A DNA stretch of 64,000 nucleotides, from NCBI GenBank assembly GCA_018806985.1, contig JADANN010000430.1:1-64000 (forward strand), given 5' to 3'. The stretch is from Angiostrongylus vasorum (lineage: Eukaryota > Nematoda > Chromadorea > Rhabditida > Metastrongylidae). Shown here one piece after another: positions 22,406 to 35,400 of the stretch; position 1 is the first letter of the stretch, and every line of letters begins with the position of its first letter. The notes under the pieces are model-generated. The model worked only from the letters and a program-made list of their open reading frames with translations, searched no databases and had not been told where the DNA came from. A program made the translations under genes and the position numbers.

Positions 22406-22949
22406 TTTTTCACCTAGTCTTTTTTTAATTAGTGGCAAAGGACAGTTTCGGAAGATAAACAGCTAAAAATCGTTGAATACTTGTGGTTTGTTAAGTAGGA
22501 ATTTTTATTTTGGCGGGTAGTGAAATTCCGTTATATTACATGGAAAGAGCACTGCGTGAAATTTAGGACAAAATTTTAGAACGTGGAACAGATCTTCCAT
22601 CTTAATCCACTCTGTAGTTAAAAAGATAAGGAAATAGAGCTATTGGTCTGAAATTTTCTTCGAAGTTGCCAGACAGAAGTGCAATAACTGTTTCCTGTTG
22701 TCACCATAGGCAGTCGAAGGTCTTTGTGAGTCAGAGAGGTTTATCCACTTGCAAATAGTTGCCTTTAATAACGGCTAGCACATGCTGCTCCTAGCTGCAC
22801 TTCCAGACAGGAGAGTTCAGCTGCTTGCCAGCTTAGGGAGTTCCTAGTTGAGAAATAAGCCATACCTTCGTTGTACGAAACAACTAATGACATAATCTAG
22901 TTGATGAATTAAAACGATTACCAAGAACTGTGCTCGAACGACTCGCTCA

Positions 22950-23065
22950 ATCCGGCTTTGAAGAAGGCGACGGCGACCGAACAAAATTTTTATCAACCTT
23001 GTTGTGGCTTACCAACCAAAAGCTACCTTTTGATCAGTTATGCCAAGGTTAAAGAAAAGTAGGTT
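22950..23065 (+). repeat. Penelope-like element end, decayed
   Basis: GGCTTTGAAGAAGGCGACGG at 22953 followed about 80 bases later by ATGCCAAGGTTAAAGAAAAG, the two terminal motifs seen at 1108 and 9547. Confidence 0.45.
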
Positions 23066-23069
23066 TTTC

Positions 23070-25595
23070 AAATATGACCAGACAGAATACAATTGCGGCA
23101 TGTAGAAAAAAGGGACTCATGGCCCCTCAAGCTAAACATTGAAACTGCGAGCTGGAAAATCAGCCATGGTATGGAAGCAATAGGAAAAAGAATTGGAAAC
23201 AAAAAAAACAGACAGAGATTGCTTTTCATTGTGGTGGAAGAATATCTCAAGAACTCTCAGCAATTTCCAGGCAATTTATTAAACAAAAGTAACACCTGTT
23301 ATCATCAGAAAACGAACCGCTATTATGAACAAGTTCGTGAAGTGGAGAGAATTGGTAGTGGTAGAGTTGCCTAATTCTTGATGAAATGCTACCGTTCCTC
23401 GGAACGGAAGACCAGAAAATGAGACCAACTCACATAAATACTTATTATGTTGGTATTATAATTGATCACATTGTGTAATTATAAATGATAACGCGTTTGG
23501 CAATGATCGATCCCTTAGGGATAAACGTTCGTCATGCGGTGAACACCATTGGATCGTCCTAAAGGTAAAAACTGGATGCATATTTGACCATAAAGTCAAC
23601 ATTTTTACCCCTCGAGCCACGTCAGGTATCGATTTTTCCACCATGAATTAACGGCGGCATAGTTTGGCCACAGCACGGAACAGAAGCAAAGACCATGTGC
23701 GTATTACCGAGCACCTTTAATCTTTGCGCTACACTACATGTTCACAATTACATCCCTCACAAAGGGCACTAACGGACCTTCTAGTTCAAATGTACCTAAA
23801 TAAGTATTAAAAATGACTGACCGTAAGAAAATTCACAGACAAGGGCTGCACGAGGAACACAGTGTGAGAAGCTTTCCAACAATTATCGCGCTGCAAAAAA
23901 AAATCCGTTGGTCAACACTCGGTCAAGATTTCTAAATTCAAAACTACGACAATGCAAAAGGTCTCATGCAAAACTGAGGAGGAGCATTGTTAGGCTTAGC
24001 ACCTGGCGATTATCAGAGCACAAATTCTGAAGATTTTCGAATAGCCTTCTCCATAATAATAAATGAATGCAAATGCTCTCAAGTAACAAACAAACTCTAC
24101 CGGTGATGAAAACAAACAGCTATGTGGAAAAAATATTACGAGAGATTTTTTGCTAAGCAATCAGGGAATATTTGCTGCTGAGCAAAAATCGTTGGCATAG
24201 GGATGAAATGACAGCCATATCTTTCTTCACGGCGAGGACGAAGACGTCGAAACCTTAGCAGAAAAAACTTTTTTTTGCCAATTTTGTGTTAGTTTAGTAG
24301 TCCAAAAATAAACTGGCATCCGTCTACATTTTCGATGTCTCCTCTACAATTCTTGAACGGAACTTCGTCTCAAAAATAACTTTGCTTTCCACACTTGTCA
24401 CTAAAATATTTATAGATTAAAGCAAGCCCTATGTAGAGAATGTGCTCTGTAACACAGAGAATCTCCTTTAACTATTTTGAGAAGCTGCAGCTAAACCTTT
24501 CTCGGCTTCTGTCATCGTTCTCAATCGATTGGTCAGCTAATCGCAAGAATTGCTACCGTCTTGAAAGACGCTTGTTGCAAAGCATAAAGCTCTGTTCCGA
24601 TCCAAAATCCCTACTTTCGCATGCATTTAAGACCTGGGTGTAGAGAAAATTCTCAATAGTTGTCGAATAATCACTATCTTTACATTATTTTTCTACTGAC
24701 TTTCATTATCGGACAGACATTTGACTCGCACTGCTTAACATTTCCAAACGGCCAAATAATCTGTAAAACTTTATTAGAGATTCCAATACGGCGCTTTTTC
24801 TGAAGAAGGCATTCACAGCTGCCATACCGTCAGTTGAATCAGCAGCAACAGATATTACTGCCTGGCAAAAAGTTCTGTCACCTGCTCCTCAAACCGCCTC
24901 ACCAAGGTATTGCTTCCAACTATCTCTACAATCTATCTCTGCAAACTGTACGTTCATCTACTCTAGCTAAACTCCGCTTGTTGCAGTACGAATATAACCC
25001 GCTCCATCAGCTCTTAGTTTATTTCTTCCCACAGTTCTCTAGAGCGCTCTCTACTTGTCCTCTTTCCTTCCAGGTACTGCTGTTTGTATCCTTCACCATC
25101 TTCAATAACGTCGCACCCTTAATATTGTACTGCTAACATTTTGTATATAAACGCTTATAACTCAAGCTGAAAACTGTATTCTATGACAACACACTGAAAG
25201 TCCCGCGTGGCACATTCGCACAAGGCGTGCAGTCAAAAGAGCTAACAAATAACTGTTCTAACTGTATTTCTACAGCTGTGAGTCACCACACTGGGAACGT
25301 CATAATGAGGCTATCTCGTAATTATAAACGAGTACAAGCTTGAACATTACCGAAAACTAGAAGTGTCAGCGAAGAGAGGAAGTGATCGTCAACCCGCAGA
25401 CCACATGAGATTGCGACCACTTTCACTGACGATGAATCGAATTGAATGGAAGTGTTGGGGGTCTAGAAGTGAGGCAGAGATTTTTCATCTATGTATTCGA
25501 TAATGTGACGCGAGCAGCAAGGAATTTCCCTGCAATCCGAGGAGGACCATAGGAAACAATTTACGTGGGCAATTTTATAACTGCAATTTATTAGA
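23070..25595. other. Unrecognised region with weak exon-like frames
   Basis: Frames at 23093-23374 (93 codons, basic), 24440-24643 (with FEKLQLNLSRLLSS and NRKNCYRLERRLLQSI) and 24834-25136 show no domain I know. A CAG acceptor near 24713 precedes an open stretch reading TFDSHCLTFPNGQIICKTLL. These could be remnants of a gene but I cannot join them. A CTGAAGAAGGC motif at 24800 may be another Penelope-like end. Confidence 0.25.
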
Positions 25596-25599
25596 AAGG

Positions 25600-26095
25600 A
25601 CAAAGCATTCGGCGCTGATCATCTCTCGACTCTGCTGTGTAGCGTAGAGGTGAACGAAATCATGTTTGACTTTCGATAGTCTTGTAATGTAACAAGGCAG
25701 TATTCTTATCTCAACAACAATTTGATGGCCACTGATGTATGGAAGATTCGAATGGAGCAGGGTGCCTGATAGATTCAGCGAAAGCTGTGAATCCGTTGCG
25801 TTATAAAAAAACGGTAATAAATTCGGAATTGACCAAACCCTAAAAGATGAGCATTCATCCGACTTTATTCAACTCATTACAGGTAAACAAATACATATTT
25901 TGCTTATACATTGACTCGTGGTGGCCTGCCGGTGTATCTTGTCGTTGCAGTTCCTCCTAGACAGGCCTGGTATCATTTTGGCGACCCCAAAGTGATGGAA
26001 GACTTGGTGAAGTAGAGGCGCTGGATCGAACCAACGACCATTTGTCTATCGCAAGGCAGCTCTGACCACTACGCCACACATGCCTCGCATGCATT
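25600..26095 (-). repeat. Diverged SINE type A copy with internal insertion
   Basis: The tail block (AAGCATTCGGCGCTGATCAT) is at 25603 and the head, with GTGGCGTAGTGGTCAGAG-like boxes on the minus strand, is near 26080. About 200 unrelated bases separate the two halves. Confidence 0.45.
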
Positions 26096-26099
26096 GCGT

Positions 26100-27070
26100 T
26101 AGGCGAACATTATTGCATTATAATAAACATCATATGCCGATCGACAGAATGCAGCAGTAAAAGAGTTGAGTCCTCACTGTAATGTTCAGAGCGACTTGGA
26201 TGAAACCATTAATAAATGAGAAGTGAGTTAAACGAAAAAATGACATCACAGAAGACAGTTAATGGTTGTCTACTATGATTCACAGGCTACCACCACTTTT
26301 TTTATTCAATTATTCATTGAAGAGCAATATCGACTTGCATTCCTTCCAAATTGGTCTCGAAAATAGTTCGGTACAAAAATTGAGCTCCATAAATTCAGGA
26401 GTTCATCCTGCTTGAATAGGAGATTTTACTGAATAGGAGGACATAAGAATGAAAAATCTTGTTGACGACGGTCTGCAGATTCCTACTTTTTGTTTCGATT
26501 AGCAAATTTTGCTCTGAGCTACGATGTGCTGGTTAAAAGTTGGAAGCTGCCGTTACTTTCGCTGTATGAGTGAAAATCATCTAATGCCATGCTCTAATTT
26601 TTTATTACCGACTGTTACCGGACGGATTACCTGAAGAACAACTATTATCATCAGACAATCACTTAATTGATAAACTTTTAGGAATATATTAGCCTTGCAG
26701 AAGATGCAGTCTATTCCATGTTCTGAATACGAGAAGAGAAATCTGTGCAAGCTTAATAGATTTGGAATTCTCTTCTCAAGCAGAAGAGTAGGTAAGCCAA
26801 CCGCGCGGTATTTCATCGCGAGCAATCTACAGAATAGTGAAGAAGCTGGTCGCTTCGAGTTTTGTTCTGTATTCCTCAGTGAAGTTTCCGTAGACTACGG
26901 TGCAGTGAAGCAACCACAACATCGGTATCTAGTTACAAAGCAGAGTTTTTTATTATTTAAACACCTTAACTTCGGTAGTTGGCTTCAGCAAACTGAGCTT
27001 GAAAACAATAGGAGAGCGGATTGCTCAAACGACTGCCTTCTCGGTCATTTTTTTTCTTTGTTCTAACTTT
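26100..27070. other. Intergenic, one unrecognised frame
   Basis: The plus-strand frame 26695-27066 (123 codons, starting MQKMQSIPCSEYEKRNLCKL) has no recognisable domain and no clear splice context. Confidence 0.25.
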
Positions 27071-27079
27071 GCGTGATTG

Positions 27080-27190
27080 GTCTAGCACCAACTTACCGAC
27101 CTACGACCGATTGAAGGCTTGACAAGCACTGGGCGCGAGATCGAGCAAATGTGTTTGCGATATGCCTCTAATCACTTCGCTATATGCCCC
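27080..27190 (-). repeat. SINE type A head fragment
   Basis: Contains CACCAACTTACCGACC and GGGCGCGAGATCGAGC, and ends in a minus-strand A-box-like ATAGCGAAGTGATTAGAGG. Confidence 0.45.
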
Positions 27191-27397
27191 TCTTATTATC
27201 TGATAAACCAGCAAGAAGGAATTTCTTTTTTCCATGTTCCACATTTTTTATGAGTACCAAAGGCTTTAACAAATCTTTCGCAGAGCAAATATTTTGCTCA
27301 TTTCAGTGAAAAATCTTTCTAGCAGAAGTCCCGTGGTCTCATAAAAAATGGCTAACCGCTGATTAGAAATACCGGAGCCACTATTCGAAGTGTGGAA

Positions 27398-27690
27398 CTT
27401 GACAAATGGCACTCACAAAGCCAAAAATCACGACTTTATCTTGAAAAGCTACGGATGGGAATCCATGCTAATCGAATAGTTATTCTGGACAGACCAATTA
27501 AGTAGTTCTTCCACCCACTATTGTCTTAAAAATATAAGATTCTTTATTGTCGAATCGTATGTGAACAGCTTTACATGGTCATCAAATCCCTACAAGCTCG
27601 ATGCCCGGGATTGAAAACAACCACAAGAGGCAGACAGCGTTAAAATCGATGTGGATTGAGTAAACTATATTTAAGATGTCTGAGGATCCA
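27398..27690 (+). pseudogene. Degenerate copy of a guanylyl cyclase exon and its upstream intron
   Basis: GCCAAAAATCACGACTTTAT at 27420 matches the intron end before the gcy exon at 57991. The end of the exon follows in recognisable form: TGGTCATCAAATCCCTACAA, then GCTCGATGCCCGGGATTGAA, then AGCGTTAAAATCGATGTGGA, matching 58060-58128. The middle of the exon is replaced or lost and the frame is broken. It lies about 1.8 kb upstream of the first gcy exon, in the same orientation, so it may be what is left of a tandem paralogue or a transposed piece of this gene. Confidence 0.7.
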
Positions 27691-28104
27691 GCTAGGTATT
27701 GAAGACGTTTTCCAGTAATTATGAGCCACTTAGTATGGCATTGCCTTCGTTTTCCTTTTTTAAACTCTAGTTGTGGTACTATTTTGCAAGGGCAGAAGCC
27801 TCAAAGACGAAGACCTACGAAATATTAATACTTACAGTAATACTTATATTTCAAAATCGACTTTCCTTTAACCTCAGTGTTACAGATCAATATGCATCCT
27901 TTTTTTTGATAAGCTTGCACTAGGTTGATAAGCATTTTTTTATTCGGATAACGTTTCGACGGTTTCATTTTCATCAGAACCGATAGTCCACGGTTGTTCT
28001 TCGTCTCGATGTGGCGTCTTCGCCTTTGTATTGAGTTGAGTCTTCCTCGGCGGGCCATCTCTTGAAGATTCGTGGTGAGGGAGGTGTGACCCTCGTAACA
28101 TCAC

Positions 28105-28290
28105 GGCTCTGAGGAAGGCGAAATCGACGAAATGTCAGCCATCCACCAAAAAAGAACAACGGCAACAACAATAACAACGACAACCACAACGAAGACCTAT
28201 ACCAACCTCGCACCAGCTAAAAAAGATCAGTTTATAAGACCATATAAATAAATATATCAACTATCTATGCCGAGGTTTATAGATAGCCGG
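28105..28290 (+). repeat. Penelope-like element end
   Basis: GGCTCTGAGGAAGGCGAAAT at 28105 through GTCAGCC at 28140, then GCCGAGGTTTATAGATAGCC at about 28268. Confidence 0.5.
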
Positions 28291-28439
28291 TCTTTTAAAT
28301 TATTTTCTTAGTCAATCCAATGACGTCATGCCTCATCCTTCTAGCCTGCAACATCATATCTGCCACAGGATTCACAGACAAGAGGACGAGCACAATAGAT
28401 ACAAATAGCCGCCTTAGTCCTTCCATGATTAGGCAGTCT

Positions 28440-28920
28440 AGAATGACTTTGAGACTTTAGCGGCCTCTCCGTAGTCGTTCCACCCAACGCTACCGCATCA
28501 GGAACACTTTAGGGGGTTAGGGGGAATCAGAACCATTTATTTTACTGTGTTCAACTTTTTTTCATACCTGCTATAGCTTGCTGAGCTCTGAATATAGGTG
28601 CTGGGTATACTCACGGGTAGCTCGCCAACCTCTCTAGGGTAGACATGGGGGCTCATTTGTTGGAGGCCACTTCTTACATCCTCCTATGTATTTTCCTGTT
28701 ACATTATTCGGGCTTTTAAACGATTTGACTCGTAGAATACAATCCGCATAAACGAGAACACACCCAAGCACGTATGCATGAATATATCTTCACAAGCAGA
28801 GCAGTATGCGTCAAATCGGCGCAGCAGAAACAGAGAGTCCATCTCCTCTTCCTAAATATGTCTCAGAGAATCATAAGGTCGCTTTTGGTCCGCAATTAAC
28901 CTTTGTACAAAACCTACGAA
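28440..28920 (-). repeat. Solo copy of the RTE leader region
   Basis: Diverged match to 4190-4680 in the same orientation, with CGTAGAATACAATCCGCATA and CGCTTTTGGTCC shared. No RTE coding sequence is attached. Confidence 0.6.
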
Positions 28921-29470
28921 TGCGCCGACTGCCGTTGGATAAAGCAATTTTTTAAACCGTAGAAAGTTCTGTGAATAAAAGGTACGCTTTTTTTGAAATC
29001 AAGCAGAAATAACTTGGATATGTATCTACCGTTGCTTTAGCCGTGTGCAAAGAAATATTGAAATGAAGAAATCGTCAATAGAAACTGTTTTCAGATTCCA
29101 TTAAAAGCACATACTATAAATCGCATTTGTCTATGCTGCATGTAAATGCCAAATGCTAAGTGTGTTCATTCAACAATTTTGGTATTGTCAACGTGGGAGA
29201 ATAATGGGACTTATTATGTTGTCATGACTACCGACAGCAGTTAAGTAGACGTTGATGAATCTCGGGCAGGTAGCATGATAGATGTGGAGATGTTGGAGAT
29301 AAAGTCAAAGTCATATGAAAGGGTACTCATTAGATGAGGTAACTGAAGTAAGTGAAATAGATGAGATAGATGAGCTAACAAATTCCTTTAATCACTACTG
29401 CGTCCCCGTCATCAGAGGAACGGCACCCGTCTAGTGTTCGGATTTCACCAATGACGATCTGCCAAAACGA
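28921..29470. other. Upstream region of the gcy gene
   Basis: About 550 bases directly before the gcy start, without repeats I recognise. It would contain the promoter or a trans-splice site. A TCATCAG at about 29410 is a possible acceptor, but nothing decisive is visible. Confidence 0.3.
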
Positions 29471-32400
29471 ATGTGTCGTTCATATCCAAAGACACCGAAT
29501 TCTTCTCCATTAATTTATCTACTTCTTCTTATTCTTTTATTCTTAGTGTTTAACGTATTTACCGTCTATGCCGTACGTAACATAGAAGTCACATTGTTAA
29601 CGGATCCAAATCACCTTTATGCTCAATCGATTCTGGAAACCGCGCAACGTGATATCGCTAATTCGGTTCCACCAATTTCGCCTGAATTCTCATTTGGGTA
29701 AGCTTTTTATGCAAATCATAGCAAAAAAAACATAAACGACAACGCGTTAGGCGTTCATCTATCCTAGGGGGATGCGATATTCACTCTACTCCATTAGGCA
29801 CAACAAACGTGACTGTCTGAAAGTTCAACACGCGCGATGACTGACAGGGTGTCAACGATGCATCGATATATCAACGAGATATATTTGTCGTCCTCCCAGA
29901 CTCCCAGGGAATGGAGCACTTGCCAGCTTAGTGCGCGGAATCAAACCAACCAGAATGTGCACTTTCAGACGTTTCCAAACACCGTGGTGCAAGAGCTATA
30001 TGAGCCAAAACACTTCTATAGAATTGATAATAACGTTCGCTGAAATATGTGTGTATCAACACTTTCATTTTTTTTTGCTTTATTTTTATTTTATTTTATA
30101 TGACCCGTCTTCATGTTTACCGTGCGAATCCCAGCACTTCTCACATTCAATTCATTTCCTCGCATCCATGGTCCAGGAAGATGTTTGGAGTTTTTACGTG
30201 TGGATTCGGTTGCTAGTTGCTGCTTGAGGATTTTCATTTCATCTTGAATGTCGTAGAATGCTGGTCGAGACGATTCTCCTTGGAGTCCCGAGATAGCTGG
30301 GTTGGAGCGTTCTCAATTTGATTGCGGAGAGTGGGTTTTTTTTTCCCAGACAAGTCCGATACCAATCTCCCGACCTCGGAAGAATGAGGGGTTTGGTTGG
30401 CCCAGAGCGGAATCGAACTAACACCATGCTCGTGATGACGGTGATCACTATCACTGTGCCATCCGCATCCTAATGGTGTAATAAGAAAGCTTTATTTAGA
30501 ACACGAGTACTAGTAACGATCTAACCAGTAGAAGCGTTTAGTTCCCTTTCAGGATTATTGTGTCCACTAGCAAATGTGGGATAGCAGTCGAATCGCTATC
30601 ATCATTGGCTGAACTTGCAGAAAATTATTACCAGAAAAACACCAAAGCGGTATTTGGGCCGACTTGTTACGATGGTAAGGTTGCACGTTTCATTTTTTTC
30701 TTGTTTTATAGCATTCTTTTCAAATATAACATCACTTCGTGATCGTAAGCAGTTTTCGAAGAACAACCAATTTTCATGCGACCAGTTTATTTGGTTGGTC
30801 AAAGGTCCAAAAGCAGCTGCACCAATGATGCCACCAGAGCTGATCCGTTATGGTTCGATTTGCGGGGAATTTCAAACGTGTAGTTATCTTTATAAAGCAA
30901 AGTGTAAGACAAAAAGTAGGGAAGAGAATAAACAGGAATCTAAAAAACGAATCGCACTTGCGTTCGATAATTTTTTTCATCATAGCCAGTACAGCTGTCA
31001 CTAATTGTGTTTTGTTACTCGTGTGTTTTTCTAATTGGGCATATTTGAGATGTCTCAAAAATTGCCGGATTGACAATGGACTTTGATATTCTGCAGTTCA
31101 ATTCTTGGGTGGACAGTGTTTGGCATTTTCATCCCAACACGATTGTTCAGGTTTGGAAAATATGAATATGAATTAATACATAGAGGAGTTTCTATTAGTA
31201 GTACTAGTTTTAATAGAACGACCGGTCTTCTCGAGTAGTACAAGCCGTGGTATGCACATTTTACATTAGTTTCTTTTCCTTACGATCCTCATCCATGGTG
31301 ACGCTCTACTTCGGACACAATGAACGACTTCCTCGACTATCATCTCTTGATCAATCCAGGTGAATAAAGCTGATTGAAGTTACCCACACCTGCCCCTACA
31401 TGGCCTACAAGTGGGGTGTAGCTAACATCATTAAGCTATGAACTTATTAACAATAATAAATTGTTATCTAATACATCCACAAATAAGCTGGAATTTGAGC
31501 AAAACTCGGCACCTCAAAAAAGGCATCGAATGCGCGACTATTACTTAATAGTTCTTAAATATTTGCCCGTGGGATTAGGCTTCTTACATCATCTTCGAAC
31601 GGGCGGTTGAGTACTTGGAGGACGCATTGCTATCCTAGCAATCGCTGACTTCCTGGAGGAATCCGAGTGACAACGCAACAGGCAAACTTCCATGCAACCC
31701 GCAACGGCCACAGTTGGCTGTGGTTGAGCCCTGAGAACGCCTTGACATGCACATTCTCCTGATTCCGAGAAGAAGATTGCCCGACCAATATTCATTATTT
31801 CAATAAGAAAAGTCTAGAGATATTTAAACCACTGCTGAACGTTGACGAACCTAAACACCTGTACGGATTACAGTTGATAATGAATGCTTGGATACGCACT
31901 GGGTTTGCGGACCCCAGCATATTCTCTATTTTTCGGAATTTTGCTTGTTTAGCCTTGTGTTGCCCTGGAGTACCGAGGTCGGCTTGTCCATAGTCTGCCC
32001 CAGGTCGTCACCACCACAGGCTGTCGCGGCCCCTTTTGGATTACAGGGAGATACAGAAAGGCTGGACTCCTCTCCAGCACGGAAGATCCTGCCGGAGGGA
32101 TGAATCTCCCCGCTGTACTTCGCAGGCTCACACCCAAGAACACCTCCCAGCCACGATGAGGCGGTAAACCGTTGGGAGATATATGATAATGAGTGAAAGA
32201 AGAGCTGCAATAGACACTACACCGGTAGAGACAAGTAATAGGAGCATGAATTCTAGTAACTCATCAATAGAGATTGTTATAGATGATGACGAAATCCGTT
32301 TACAATGTTGGAGAGAACATCTTAGCCACTCTTCGTGCGGCCGATTGGAACAAGGTAAAAACTACACCAGTAAATTCATAAATTGACCGTGGAAAGATCT

Positions 32401-35400
32401 ACCTTGTCTAAACTTTTAAGAAATGGTTTGAATAAATGCTTATTCCAGCTGTTGAATTTATTGTTTAACAATTTGTAAACGTTGCTCAACGTTAATAGCA
32501 CTTCTTCGCCTTCAGGCAACCAAGACCACCGTGAGACTATTCATTCAGAACAAAGACGATTTTTTGTGGTTAAGAAAATGGAAGAAGTTTTTTGCCTTGA
32601 AATATTGTGAGGGAAGCACTTACAAAAAAAATCTTTAATATTGTCTGCTACTGCTCTTTTTTTTTCAAGGACTCATAGGAGTGCATGGTGATTGAATGAA
32701 TCCTACAATCCTCTGTTTAACCTATTCTTTAATTCATTAGTACCAGTTCTTCTTATGAGTAGTTTATTGATTTAATGTTAAGACTGCGAGTGAAGGAAAA
32801 TTCGGGCTTTTTCTTTTCTTGAAAAAAATTACGTTGACTTCATGTCAAACTTCAAAGAGGAAGGCGGATTTTTTTACTGTACAGAATTCTTACTTTAACT
32901 TGTCGAAAATATGAATATTAACTTTTGCCTTATCTTTTGTTCAAGTTTTATTTTTTCCAATTCCAAGTAAATAATAGACAGTAGCGTTAGTAGTGCCATG
33001 TATATATATTTTTTTTGTACATATTTACATATTTATACATATATCTAGGGGCGGATAGCGCAGTTGTGATGTCCGTCATCACGAGCATAGTGCTAGTCCG
33101 ATTCCACTCAGGGACAACCAAGGCTCTCATCCATCTGGGGTCAGGAGAATGGTACCGGAGTTGTCTGGAAAAGAAACAACTCTCTGCATTCCATTTTGGA
33201 ACGCTTCCAGCCCTGCTACCGCAGGACTACAGGGAGAATGCTAGACCAGCATTTTACGACATTCAAAATGAAATCCTTAAGCAAAAAAATTGAAGCCACA
33301 CTTAAAAGTTCGAAGATCTTCAAGGACAATGGATGCGAGGGAAAGAATCGAATCTGAGAAGTGCTGGGATCTGCACAGTAGACGTGAAGACGGATTAAAT
33401 AAGATAAAACAGAATTAAAATAAAATATATATGTGTATGTATACACAGAATAGTGCAGCAATACAAATGAAAATGAACTTGAACTAAAAAAAAAGCAAAA
33501 AAAGATGAGTGTGAGTCATAAACGGCTCATAATTTGTCAATATATTAAATATTTTAAGGCTTGGTGATACAAAAAAAAGTTTAATATGTTTTTTTTTAAT
33601 TTCAGATAGCAATTGTGACCTGTAACGATTGCTATGATGAACAGTTCGACATAGAGCACAGGTCATATTTCTACTTCATTTAAAGAGTAGTTTAGTCTTT
33701 TTTTGAGGCTTTTCAGCCATGCTGTTAAATTTGTCTACAAATACATGCACTCCTTCAAACCCAGTACACAGGTGAAATATAAAGTGCTCGTGAATAGAAT
33801 TTCAACCGTTGACCCTCCTCAGCGAGATGTCATGTCAAACTCTCACTTGAATTCGTGTCCTACATAAGTTGAAATTTCGAAACAGCAACTGCGAGTTTTA
33901 CTATTGTTATAAACTCCTTAGTTCCACTGAACATCGATTAGCTAACTCAAAAATCATCAGTTAATTCTTCACTCACCCCCTTTGGCACATCTGAGCTGCA
34001 CAATTAGCGTCGCTCTTTCATAGGACACAAAATGCACTACACATTTCGTATGATTCCTTCTCTCTTCCCTCTTCGAGCCAACCGACGTTCTTCTAGCCAG
34101 ACTTCCGGATAGAAATGTTAAACACTCTATCACTCTGCGTTGTCGTGGTGGTAAGTTTCAACTGCCACCACTTTACTTCATGGTTTGACATCCAAGAAAA
34201 CGTCTCATGCGTGACCGAGTTATAAACAGCTGAGAATAAAGCGATGAAACGATAAAGCGTTTAGCGCTTACCGATTGCTTAGGGATGCGCAGTGAATTAG
34301 ATATCGTAGAGGTGATTGAATGCACATTTGTCCTTCTGTGGCCTACCGATGTAGAAAGTCGGTATTTTCTCTTTCCGGACAACATATATTTACATATATA
34401 ATTCTTTAGGTCGTATAATCTTTCAAGCTATCTACAACATAAAGGAATCGACATATTGCTCGAGATTACTACATCAAAGTATTATAATGCTTCGACAATG
34501 GCTGAAACCATTAGATCAATCACTGAGCATTCTCGAGGTAGGCTAATATAATTAGTATGGTAATTTTTACTTTAGTCTACTAATTCAATGGCAGTGAAGT
34601 TATCTACAACGATGCTGAGATATTTGCAAAACTCCGGACCGCAGGTGTCTGCGGTGGGGAACGAACGCGCTATTGTCCTTTCCGCGAAGTAGCGCGTTCG
34701 CCACCACACCATGCGGGTCCTTCGTTTCGCCTGTCTCTCAACTAGTTCTTATCGATCTATGCCGTCAGCAATCACCCGTCATTGTACCCCTGCCATTAAA
34801 AAATAGTAGGCAGTAAATAAAACGGTGAACATTGTGATTATAACTAAAAGCCTCAGCTTAATTGGGTTTAATGCCGATGTGGGCTCCCCAGATCAGTCCC
34901 GGTGACGAGTGATTGCTGACGGCACAGATCGATAAGAACTACCTGAGAGACAGGCGAAACGAAGGACCCGCATGGTGTGGTGGTGAACGCGCTACTCCCC
35001 GGAAAGGAAAATAGCGCGTTCGTTCCTCACCGCAGACACCTGCGGTCCGGAGTTTTGCAAATATCTCAGCATCGTTGTAGTTATATTTCGTATTGTACCC
35101 CCACCATTAAAAATAGCAGGCAGTAAATAAAACAGTAAACATAGTGAGGTTATCTTTTTTTTATTTTTTACCATCTGTAGATCCACTATACAGTTCGAGT
35201 TCTGCCACGTGTAGGCTTCATTCCTCACCACCATGTACGAGAGTAGGTCATTGGTCTACATTTGCTCAGGCCACACGAATAACAACATCGGTTTTTTTTC
35301 CAACTTTTCATTATTAATCATGTTGTTTTATGCCTACGGTGAGTTTTCGAAGTTTCAAGATCGGAGATATCAAACTTCTCAGCTTTAACGACTTTGGTGG

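Larger units (their letters stand above)
19565..22760. repeat. Duplicated segment, unit 2
   Basis: Second copy of the segment at 14960-18310, in the same orientation, diverged but collinear. Unit 2 alone has an extra type A SINE at 20060-20325, and a short repeat D end (AGCCACGATGAGG at about 21467) after its A2 SINE. It lacks the type B SINE and the larger repeat D piece of unit 1. Confidence 0.8.

Noticed and set aside
30615..31086. Long frames on both strands in gcy intron 2
   Set aside because: They lie in dispersed repeat C, whose other copy at 12.9-13.5 kb does not keep them.
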